NCBI RefSeq assembly: GCF_018070465.1
Contig: NZ_JAGPXT010000020.1
Coordinates: 48,144 to 112,143 of the forward strand
DNA: 64,000 bases
DNA from: Micromonospora sp. C95
GTDB lineage: Bacteria; Actinomycetota; Actinomycetes; Mycobacteriales; Micromonosporaceae
Direction of reading: 5' to 3'
The notes below the pieces were generated by a model. The model was not told the origin of the DNA. It worked only from the letters and a program-made list of their open reading frames with translations, and did not search any database. Of the stretch, positions 17,615 through 26,700 are shown piece by piece. Position numbers and translations under genes: made by a program. Positions within the stretch are counted from its first letter, which is position 1; every line of letters starts with the position of its first letter.

Positions 17615-20600
17615 TTACAGGTTGCGGTTGGGGGCCAGGCGGGTGGGGTCGCCGCCGAGGCGGCCGGCGCCCTTGACGGACTCGCCGTCGTTGGCCTTGA
17701 CGCCCGTCTTGCTGGCCGTGCCACCGAGCCGGACGATCATGGCGTCGGCGTCCCGGATCAGCACGTCCCGGATCTCCGCCTCGCCGACCAGTTCGGCGTC
17801 ACCGGCCAACGTCCGGAACGCGGTGAGCTGTTTGATCGCCCGCTTGTCGTTGCCGCTCGCCTCCGCCGTACGGGCGTTGGAGAGCCGCTTCGACAACTGG
17901 TTGTACGCCTTGTTGCCGAGTCGGCCCGTCGCCTTGAACCGGTCCAGCAGGTTCTGCATGTCCCGGAACGAGGTGGTGACGAAGAAGCGGACCGTGGTGG
18001 TGGTGTCGTTGCCCGCCTTGTCGGTCGCCGTGACGGTCAGCTCGTGCATGCCCAGCGGCAGCTCGTACATCGCCTGGAGGGTGCCGCTGAGGTAGGGACG
18101 GTCGTCGAGCCGGCCGACCACGGTCGCGATGCCCGAGGTCGGGTCGACCGCCTGCCAGGACACCCGGACGTCCTGGCTGTCGCCGTAGAGCTGGCCGTCG
18201 GCGATGCCGGAGACCAACAGGGTCGGCTTGGTGCCGTCGATGCGTACCACCGCCGCCTTCAGCGTCTCGGCGTTGCCGGCGGTGTCGGTGGCCCGGTAGA
18301 GCAACTCGTGGTCCCCGTCGCCACTGATCTCGACCGGCTCGGTGTACGGTGTCCAGTCGCCGCCGTCCAGCGACCACTCCAGCAGCGCCACCCCGGAACC
18401 GGCGTCGGTCGAGGTGAGCACCACCGGGACGGTGCCGTCGTGCCAGCCCTCGTCGTTCGCCGGGGCGAACGTCGCGGTGCTGACCGGCGCGGTGGCGTCG
18501 ATCCGGACGGTGACCGCCTTCGTCTCCTCCACGTTGCCGGCCTCGTCGACGGAGCGGAACCGCAGCTCGTGCTCGCCGTCCCCGGCCACCGCCACCGGTG
18601 CGGTGTAGGCGGTCCACTCGGTGGCGTCATCGAGCTGGTACTCGGTGCGCGCCACCCCGCTGCCGCCGTCCTCGTCGGCGGCGGTCAGGGTGACCGTCGC
18701 CGGGCCGGTGAGCCAACCCTCGACCGGGGTGCCGGACACCTCGGCCGTGGTGACCGGCGCGGTGTCGTCGTCCGGTCCGGTCTCGGTGGAGAACCGGAAG
18801 TAGTCGAACGACGCCGACTTCGAGGCGGTCTGGTTGCCACTGAGGGTGAACAGGCCCACCTTCGGGGTAGCCCCGACGGCCGCGTTGGTCAGTTCGGTCA
18901 GGGCCGTCCAGGTGGTGCCGTCGGCCGAGTACGACCCGGTGTAGGTGTCACCGGTGCGGACCAGCCGCAGATACCACTCGGCCGAGGTCAGGTTCTCCGC
19001 ACCCGGCTGTGGATCCTGGATCGTCCCGTCGATCTCGCTGCGCAGCTCGATCCGTCGGGACACCGGCTGGCCGGCCTGGTTGTCCACCACGAAGTCGAAC
19101 TTCACGTAGTTGTCGTCGTCGCCGTACACGATCAGGCCGGCCTGCTGGTACTGCTCGTCCAGCAGACTGCCGTCGATCTTGGTCTCCATCGTCCAGTCGC
19201 CGCTCGGCGTGTTCTGGAGGATGAAGTTCGTCGGATCGGTGTTGTTGGTGCCGTAGATGTCACCGTTGGGCACGTCGATGTGCAACGAGCCACCGCTGAC
19301 CCGGTAGGCGCTCAGGTCCTCCCGGAGGATCGCGTTCCACCGGCACTTGTCCAGCGAGATGCCGGTGAACTCGTCGGACGGGTCGACCGGGCCGGCCGGC
19401 TCGTCCGGAATCACCTGGAACCAGTCGAACGCGGCCTCCACCACGGGTGCGTCGGTGCCCCCGTTGAGTGCGAACAGGCCGATCCGCGGGTTCTCGATGC
19501 CCTCCAACGCGGCGGAGCGACCGACCGGGGTGAAGGTCTGGCCGTCGGCCGAGAGCGCGGCGGTCAGGCTGGTGCCGTCGCTGCTCACCCGCAGGTAGAC
19601 GGTGTCACCCGCCGGTGCGTCGGTGCTGTCGTCACCCTCGTTGCGCGGGGTGCCGGCGGTCTCCCGGATGAACTCCACCCGGCGGCTGCCGTTGTAGAGC
19701 AGGTCCAGCTTGGCGTAGTTCTCGTCGTCGCCGTAGACCAGCAGGCCGGCCTGCTGGTAGTTGGCCGTCACCGGCAGGGTGACCTTCGTGGTCGCCTGCC
19801 AGGCTCCCGACGGTGCCGGCTGGAGCACCAGGTTGGTGGCGTCGTTACGGCTGCCGTAGAGGTCACCGGCCTCGGTGGGCAGTCGCAGCGCGCCGTCGGA
19901 GACGGACAGGAGCTGGTTCTCCCGCACCACGCTGGTCCACCGGTCGCGGTCGAGCGTGTCGTCGTCGAAGTTGTCCGAACGTGCCCCGAGGCACGACGTG
20001 TTCGGCGAGTCGACCCGGACCGGCACGGTCGCGTACGACCGGGCACCACGGCTGTCGGTCACCGTCAGGGTGGCGGTGAAGTTGCCGGGTGCGGTGTACG
20101 TGTGCTCGGCCTGGAGCGTGTCCGCCGTGCCGCCGTCACCGAACTCCCACTCGTACGTCAGCGGCGTGTCGCCCTCGGGATCGGTGGCGGTGCCGCCGAA
20201 CGCGATGGTGAGCGGCGCGGTGCCGGTGGCCGGAGTGGCGGTGGCGGTGACCGCCGGCGGTGCGTTGTCGGTGACGCCCTTGCCGACGAAGTCCGCCCAG
20301 TTGACGTTGAACAGCGATCCCTCGCCGCCCGCCGGGTCCTGGGCGACGAAGTACAGCGAACCGCTCGCCGCACCGGTCACCGGTGCGGTGACGTCGGTGT
20401 AGGTCTGCCAGTCGCCGGTACCCGGCACGGTCGCCGAGGCGACCACCGGGCCGTCGACCGCGCCGGCCCGCACCTCGATCACGCCGCCGCTGGTCGCCGA
20501 GGCGACCCGGAAGCGGATCTCGTCGATCTCGGTCAGGTCGGCCGGTACCACCGACCACCAGTCGCCGTCCTCGATGGCACCGATGTTCTGGCCGCCGCCG

Positions 20601-23419
20601 GCGGAGTCGCCGGTGGTCTCACGCACCACCCCGGCGTCACCGCCGCCGGTGCCGTCCTCGGTCCGGCCGGTCGCGGTGAAGTATTCGGCCTGCTTGCGCT
20701 TGGGCTGGAGGATCTCGATCGCCCGGCCGGTCAGCGGGTCGGCCCCACCGGAGCCGCCCTGGTCGGTGTAGGTCGCCTCGAAGACGGTGAAGACGTTCGC
20801 CTCGGCACCGTGTCCGGCGGCGAGCTGGGTCTGCACCGTGCCGGTGCAGCCGGTGTGCTGCTCCAGCGGGTGGGCGTGCTCGTCGTGGCCGAGCAGCACC
20901 TGGAGCTGGACGTCGTCGCAGTCGACCTCCCCGTCCTCCGGGTCGGTCACCGTGATCGTGTACTTGACCTGGTCGCCCCAGTCGAAGAAGCCGCCGTCCG
21001 GCGGGAACTCGATGGTCACGGTCGGTGCGGTGTTGCCCACCGTGATCGGCACGTTCGCCACCGCCGTACGACCCTTGGGGTTGGTGACGGTGAGCTGGGC
21101 GGTGTAGTTGCCCGCCTCGGCGTACGTGTGGGTGGGGTTGGCCTCGGTGGAGGTGCCACCGTCGCCGAACGTCCAGGCGTAGGTGAGCGTGCCCCCGTCG
21201 GGGTCGCGCGAACCGGCGCTGGAGAAGGTGACCTCCAGCGGTGCCTGCCCAGAGGTGGGCTCGGCGTTGGCCACCGCGATCGGCGCCCGGTCACCGGCAA
21301 TGTAGTCGATCCGGTAGACACCGGAGTTGTCGTTGTTGCCGCCGAAGCCGCTGCCCCACTCGATCAGGTACATCGCACCGTCCGGACCGAACTCGAAGTC
21401 CATCGGGCGGATGAAGGACATCCCGGTGAGCAACTGGTTGATGTCGACCAGTTCGGTGCCGTCCGCGGAGACCTGCATCGTGTACATCTTCGACTGGTTC
21501 CACTCGCCGAGCAGCGCCTTGCCGTCGTAGTACGCCGGCCACTTACGGTCCGAGTCGAGGTCGGCGTCGTACCGGTAGACCGGGCCGCCCATCGGCGCGC
21601 CGCCGCCCCCGATCTCCGGGTAGCGCGGGTCACCGCCGTAGCCGTAGTCGACGGTGGCCGGGATGGCCGGCGGGAGGTTGGTCAGGCCGGTGTTGTTCGG
21701 CGAGTTGTTCACCACGGCGGCGCAGTCGAACTTCGGTCCACTCGGGCCGGAGGGGAACTGGTAGTCGTTGTAGGCCTCGTTGGTGCCCGTGCAGTACGGC
21801 CAGCCGTAGTTGCCCGGTTCGGCGACGATGTTCCACTCCACCAGGCCCTCGGGGCCACGGTCCGGGTTGTCCGACGAGGCGTCCGGGCCGTAGTCGGCGA
21901 CGTAGAGGGTGTCGGTGGCCGGGTCGATGCCGATCCGGAACGGGTTACGGAAGCCCATCGCGTAGATCTCGGGCCGGGTCTGCTCCGTGCCCGGCGGGAA
22001 GAGGTTGCCCTCCGGGATGGTGTACGTCCCGTCGTCCTCCGGGTGGATCCGGATCACCTTGCCGCGCAGGTCGTTGGTGTTGCCGGAGGTGCGCTGCGCG
22101 TCGTAGTCGGCGCGTCCGGGCCGCTCGTCGATCGGGGTGTAAGCGTCCGAGGAGAACGGGTTCGTGTTGTCCCCGGTGGCCAGGTAGAGGTTGCCATCGG
22201 AGTCGAACGTCATGGTGCCGCCGGCGTGGCAGCAGGTGTTGCGTTGGGTGTCGACCTGGAGCACGACCTCCTCGGTGGCCGCGTCGATCGAGTCACCGCT
22301 CACCGTGAACCGGGAGAGCAGGTTGCGTGCCACCCCGTCGTTCGGGGCGTAGTAGAGGTAGACCCAGTTGTTGGTGGCGAAGTCCGGGTCGAGCCGGATG
22401 CCGATCAGGCCGTCCTCGTTGCCGGTGAACACGTCGAGGTCGATCGCGGTGACCGTGTTGCCGGTGTCCGGCTTGACGATCTGCACCCGGCCGTCGCGCT
22501 CGATGTAGAAGACCCGGCCGTCGGGCGCGATGTCCAGCTCCATCGGGTTGCTGGTGTTGCTGTCCAGCGTCACCTTCTCGAAGCTGGCGGTCAGCGACGC
22601 CCCGCAGTCGGCACCCTGGATCCCGGCCGCGGTGCGGATGCCGCCGAGCAGGTGGGTGCGGAAGCCCGGTTCGGCGTACGACTCGTCGGTGTGGCCGCCG
22701 CCGGTGTACCAGGCCCGGCCGCCGTCGTAGTCCTGGCACCAGGCGATCGGGTGGTCGTGCCCCATCGCGCCGGAACCCGCGTTGTAGCTGGTCTCGTCCA
22801 GGGTGGCCAGCACGTGCACCGAACCGCGCGGGTTGGTGCGGTAGTTGTACCACTCGTCGAACCGGGACCATTGCCCCGGCAGGTGGGCGGTGGAGGGGTG
22901 AGCCGGGTCCTCCACCTTGACCGTGGCCTGCTGGTTGGCCGGGTGGCTGTTGAAGTACGCCCCCACCAGTTCGCCGTACCAGGCCCAGCTGTACTCGGTG
23001 TCGGCGGCGGCGTGGATGCCGGCGTAGCCGCCACCGGCCTGGATGTAGCGCTCGAACGCCGCCTGCTGGTCGGCGGTCAGCACGTCTCCGGTGGTGGAGA
23101 GCCAGATGACCGCCCGGTACTGAGCGAGGTTCGCGTCGGTGAAGGCGGCGCCGTCCTCAGTGGTGTCGACGGTGAAACCGTGCTCGACGCCGAGCTCCTG
23201 GATGGCGGCGATGCCGGTGGGGATGGAGGCGTGCCGGAAGCCGGCGGTCTTGGAGAAGACCAGCACCGAGAACGTCTCGGCGGCGGCCTCCGGAACCGCC
23301 TGGGCGACGGGGGCGGGCGCGGCTTGGGCGGCTGGGGCCGCGAAAAGCATGCTCGCGGCAAGGCCGAGCGAGAGAATTGCAGCTGTCAGGGGTACGCGGG
23401 CACGAGGTGGTCGGGGCAC
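17615..23419 (-). CDS. giant secreted ThuA / PQQ-type sugar dehydrogenase multidomain protein (1)
   Basis: This protein of about 1,934 residues is secreted: an Ala-rich signal peptide ends near residue 33-36. Modules in order: ThuA-like domain (~50-265; VLVFSKTAGFRH), glucose/sorbosone-dehydrogenase-like beta-propeller (~280-705; NEDGLIGIRLDPDF, CCHAGGTMTFD), PKD domain (~715-800), and a conserved Ig-like segment. Then come a CBM6-like domain (~910-1050; GGGQNIGAIEDGDWW), a second PKD and two LamG/DUF1349-like domains. The C-terminus adds OmpL47/Ig-like repeats and a helical FIMAH-type domain (~1,845-1,925). GTG 23419 is chosen because AAGGAG precedes it. The role is probably extracellular carbohydrate binding and oxidation; the substrate is unknown. 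Confidence 0.85.
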   Translation of the reverse strand: MPRPPRARVPLTAAILSLGLAASMLFAAPAAQAAPAPVAQAVPEAAAETFSVLVFSKTAGFRHASIPTGIAAIQELGVEHGFTVDTTEDGAAFTDANLAQYRAVIWLSTTGDVLTADQQAAFERYIQAGGGYAGIHAAADTEYSWAWYGELVGAYFNSHPANQQATVKVEDPAHPSTAHLPGQWSRFDEWYNYRTNPRGSVHVLATLDETSYNAGSGAMGHDHPIAWCQDYDGGRAWYTGGGHTDESYAEPGFRTHLLGGIRTAAGIQGADCGASLTASFEKVTLDSNTSNPMELDIAPDGRVFYIERDGRVQIVKPDTGNTVTAIDLDVFTGNEDGLIGIRLDPDFATNNWVYLYYAPNDGVARNLLSRFTVSGDSIDAATEEVVLQVDTQRNTCCHAGGTMTFDSDGNLYLATGDNTNPFSSDAYTPIDERPGRADYDAQRTSGNTNDLRGKVIRIHPEDDGTYTIPEGNLFPPGTEQTRPEIYAMGFRNPFRIGIDPATDTLYVADYGPDASSDNPDRGPEGLVEWNIVAEPGNYGWPYCTGTNEAYNDYQFPSGPSGPKFDCAAVVNNSPNNTGLTNLPPAIPATVDYGYGGDPRYPEIGGGGAPMGGPVYRYDADLDSDRKWPAYYDGKALLGEWNQSKMYTMQVSADGTELVDINQLLTGMSFIRPMDFEFGPDGAMYLIEWGSGFGGNNDNSGVYRIDYIAGDRAPIAVANAEPTSGQAPLEVTFSSAGSRDPDGGTLTYAWTFGDGGTSTEANPTHTYAEAGNYTAQLTVTNPKGRTAVANVPITVGNTAPTVTIEFPPDGGFFDWGDQVKYTITVTDPEDGEVDCDDVQLQVLLGHDEHAHPLEQHTGCTGTVQTQLAAGHGAEANVFTVFEATYTDQGGSGGADPLTGRAIEILQPKRKQAEYFTATGRTEDGTGGGDAGVVRETTGDSAGGGQNIGAIEDGDWWSVVPADLTEIDEIRFRVASATSGGVIEVRAGAVDGPVVASATVPGTGDWQTYTDVTAPVTGAASGSLYFVAQDPAGGEGSLFNVNWADFVGKGVTDNAPPAVTATATPATGTAPLTIAFGGTATDPEGDTPLTYEWEFGDGGTADTLQAEHTYTAPGNFTATLTVTDSRGARSYATVPVRVDSPNTSCLGARSDNFDDDTLDRDRWTSVVRENQLLSVSDGALRLPTEAGDLYGSRNDATNLVLQPAPSGAWQATTKVTLPVTANYQQAGLLVYGDDENYAKLDLLYNGSRRVEFIRETAGTPRNEGDDSTDAPAGDTVYLRVSSDGTSLTAALSADGQTFTPVGRSAALEGIENPRIGLFALNGGTDAPVVEAAFDWFQVIPDEPAGPVDPSDEFTGISLDKCRWNAILREDLSAYRVSGGSLHIDVPNGDIYGTNNTDPTNFILQNTPSGDWTMETKIDGSLLDEQYQQAGLIVYGDDDNYVKFDFVVDNQAGQPVSRRIELRSEIDGTIQDPQPGAENLTSAEWYLRLVRTGDTYTGSYSADGTTWTALTELTNAAVGATPKVGLFTLSGNQTASKSASFDYFRFSTETGPDDDTAPVTTAEVSGTPVEGWLTGPATVTLTAADEDGGSGVARTEYQLDDATEWTAYTAPVAVAGDGEHELRFRSVDEAGNVEETKAVTVRIDATAPVSTATFAPANDEGWHDGTVPVVLTSTDAGSGVALLEWSLDGGDWTPYTEPVEISGDGDHELLYRATDTAGNAETLKAAVVRIDGTKPTLLVSGIADGQLYGDSQDVRVSWQAVDPTSGIATVVGRLDDRPYLSGTLQAMYELPLGMHELTVTATDKAGNDTTTTVRFFVTTSFRDMQNLLDRFKATGRLGNKAYNQLSKRLSNARTAEASGNDKRAIKQLTAFRTLAGDAELVGEAEIRDVLIRDADAMIVRLGGTASKTGVKANDGESVKGAGRLGGDPTRLAPNRNL

Positions 23420-23572
23420 TCCGGTCTCCTTTGTCCTTGCTGGACAGGGGGCGCGGGGTCGGCCCGCCGAAGACCGTCCCGGATGGAGCCGAGCGGAAGT
23501 GCCGTGCCAGGGCCTTCGTTTCGGCATTATGACGAGTCGCTGAACAAATTAGTTCCGGTGCAACGATTGATG

Positions 23573-23602
23573 GCAAGGCTTCAATAGATAACGTTTCGGT
23601 AA
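23573..23602 (-). promoter_or_regulatory. shared upstream motif, copy 1
   Basis: The plus strand reads GCAAGG, ten variable bases, then TAACGTTTCGGTAA, 154-184 bases upstream of the GTG at 23419. The same arrangement with the same spacing precedes the paralogue at 28378. Read toward the gene, CCTTGC could contain a -35 element, with the ACGTT-centred block as an operator above it. LacI-type regulators often bind AACGTT-centred sites, but that link is inference. Confidence 0.5.
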
Positions 23603-23646
23603 ATCGAGGTGACATTCCCGCACAGTCCTCCCAAACCACCACGAGC

Positions 23647-23682
23647 GCCGGCCCGCACCTCCGGGCGGAGGTGCGGGCCGGC
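23647..23682 (-). terminator. terminator after ThuA protein 2
   Basis: A perfect 16-bp stem (23647-23662 with 23667-23682) with a 4-nt loop lies 26 bases past the stop of the upstream giant gene. It separates the two paralogues into independent transcription units, consistent with each having its own promoter motif. Confidence 0.8.
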
Positions 23683-23707
23683 ATCTGTGGTTGGCTCGGC
23701 CGGCCGA

Positions 23708-26700
23708 CTACCCGGGGGTGAGCCGGAAGTAGTCGAACGCGGCCGTCTTCGAGGCGGTCTGGTTGGCGCCGAGAGTGAACAGGCCCACCCTCGGGGTCGC
23801 CCCGACCGCGGTGCTCGTCAACGTCTGCAGGGTCGTCCAACTCGTGCCGTCGGCCGAGTACGCGGCGGTGAAGGTGTTTCCGCTGCGTGCCAGCCGCAGG
23901 TGCCAGATGCCCTGGGTCAGGCCGGTCGCCTGCGGCTGTGTACTCTGCACCGCCCCGCCGACCTCGCTGCGGAACTCGATCCGTCGCGAGACCGTCTGAC
24001 CTGCCGCGTTGTCCGTCACATAGTCGAACTTGAGATAGTTGTCGTCGTCGGCGTACACCAGCAGACCCGCCTGCTGGTACTGCTCGTTGAACAGACTGCC
24101 GTCGACCCGGGTCTGCATGGTCCAGTTCCCGGTCGGGCTGTTCTGGAGGATGAAGTTCGTCGGCCCGGTGTTGCCGGTGCCGTAGATGTCACCGTTCGGC
24201 ACGTCGATGCGCAGCGCGCCGTCGGTGATCCGGTACCGGGTCGAGTCCTCCCGTACGACGGCGTTCCACCGGCACTTCTCCAGGCTGTCGCCGGTGAACT
24301 CGTCCGAGGGCGCGACGACCCCCGTGGTGACATCCGGGGTGATCCGGAACCAGTCGAACTGAGCGTTGATCACCGGCGCGGTGGTGCCCCCGTTGAGCGC
24401 GAAGAGGCCGATCCGGGGGTTGCTGATCCCGGCCAGCGCGGCGGACCGGCCGACCGCGGTGAAGGTCTGGCCGTCGGTCGAGTAGGCGGCGGTCAGGTTC
24501 GTCCCGTCGCTTGTCAGTCGAAGATGGATGGTGTCGCCGGTGGGAGCAGCGGTGGAGTCCGTGCTCTCGTTGCGGGGCGTCCCGGCGCTCTCCCTGATGA
24601 ACTCGACCCGGCGGCCGCCGCCGTAGAGCAGGTCCAGCTTGGCGTAGTTGTCGTCGTCGCCGTAGATGAGCAGACCGGCCTGCTGATAGTCGGCCCGGGC
24701 CGCCAGGGTGACCCGGGTGGTCGCCTGCCAGGCACCGCTGGGTGCGGGCTGGAGCACCAGGTTGGTGGCGTCGTTACGGGTGCCGTACAGGTCACCCGCC
24801 GCGGTGGGCAGCCGCAGCGATCCGTCGGCGAGGGAGTACGACTCGGTCCCGCGCACCACGCCGGTCCACCGCTGACGATCCAGCGAGCTGCCGGTGAACT
24901 CGTCGGACCGCTGTGCTCCCGGCTCGGCCTGGCAGGGGTTGCCCGCCCCGTCGACCCGGATCGGCACGCTGGCCTGCCCGCGCGCACCCCGGCTGTCGGT
25001 GACCGTCAGGGTGGCGGTGTAGCTGCCCGGCGTGGTGTAGGTGTGGCTGGCGTTGAGCGTGTTCGCGGTCGCTCCGTCACCGAAGTCCCAGGCGTACGTC
25101 AGGGGGGTGTCCCCGTCCGGGTCGGTCGCCGTACCGGTGAAGGTGACCGCCAACGGCCCGGTCCCGCTGGTCGGGGTGGCCGAGGCGGTGACCGTCGGCG
25201 GGGCGTTGCCGCTCACGCCGGGGCCGACGAAGTCCATCCAGTTGACGTTGAACAGGGTGCCGGAGCCGCCGTTCGGATCCCGGGCCACGAAGTACAACGC
25301 GCCCTCCGCCGCGGCGCCGTTGGGGATCTGCGCGGTGACGTCGGTGTACGTCTGCCACCCTCCGGTGCCGGTCACGGCGGCGGTGGTGATCAGTGGTCCG
25401 TCCGCGGCTCCGGCGCGTACCTCGATCCGGCCACCGGAGGTGGCCGAGGCGACCCGGAACCGGATCGAGGTGAGGCCGGTCAGGCTGGCCGGACTGACCG
25501 ACCACCAGTCGCCGTCCTCGATGAAGCCGATGTTCTGTCCACCGCCGGCGGTGTCACCGGTGGTCTCCCGCTCCACCCCGGCGGTGCCGCCCCCGGTGGC
25601 ACCCGCCACCCGTCCGGTGGCGGAGTAGTACTCGGCCTCCTTGCGTTTCGGCTGTAGGACCACGAGCGCCCGGCCGGTCTGTGGCTCGGCCCCGTCGGCT
25701 CCGCCCTGGTCGGTGTAGGTCGCCTCCAGCACGGTGAAGACGTTCGCCTCCGCCCCGTGGCCGTCGGCGAGCTGGGTCTGCACCGTGCCGGTGCAGCCGG
25801 TGTGCCGCTCCAGCGGGTGGGCGTGCTCGTCGTGGCCGAGCAGGACCTGGAGTTCGACCTCGTCGCAGTCGATCGTCCCGTCCTCCGGGTCGGTGACCTT
25901 GATGGTGTAGGCGACCTGGTCACCCCAGGCGAAGAAGCCACCGTCCGGCGGGAACTCGATGGTCACCGTCGGTGCCGTGTTGCCGACGGTGATCGGCACG
26001 TTCGCCACCGCGCTCCGCCCCGCCGGATTGGTCACCCGCAGTTGCGCGGTGTAGCTGCCCGACTGGGCGTACGTGTGGGTCGGGTTGGCCTGGGTGGAGG
26101 TGCCGCCGTCGCCGAACGTCCAGGCGTAGGTGAGTGCTCCGCCGTCGGGGTCGCGTGAGCCGGCGCTGGAGAAGGTGACGGCCAGCGGCGGCGCTCCGGA
26201 GGTGGGGTTCGCCGAGGCGACCGCGACGGGGGCGCGGGCACCTGCGGTGTAGTCGATGCGGTAGACGCCGGAGTTGTCGTTGTTGCCGCCGAAGCCGCTG
26301 CCCCACTCGATCAGGTACAGCGCGCCGTCGGGGCCGAACTCGAAGTCCATCGGCCGGACGAAGGTCATCTGGTCGAGGATCCGGTTGATGTCGACAAGGG
26401 ACTTGCCGTCCCGGGTGACCTGCATGGTGTACATCCGCGACTGGTTCCACTCGCCGAACATGGCCTTGCCGTCGAAGTACGCCGGCCACTGGCGGCTCGA
26501 CGAGATCGTCGGGTCGAACCGGTAGACCGGGCCGGCCATTGGCGCGCCGCCGCCGCCGATCTCCGGGAAACGGCTGTTGCCGCCGTAGCCGTAGTCGACC
26601 GTGGCCGGGATGGCCGCCGGCAGGTTGGTCAGACCTGTGTTGTTGGGGGAGTTGTTCACCGGCGCGGAGCAGTTGAACTTCGCCCCGCTCGGACCGGACG

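Noticed and set aside
17492..23587. Very long open frame on the plus strand (about 2,031 codons)
   Set aside because: It is the antisense of the first ThuA gene. Its composition is Val/Gly/Arg-rich without domains, and the opposite strand has clear modules and a signal peptide. Long antisense frames are expected at this GC content.
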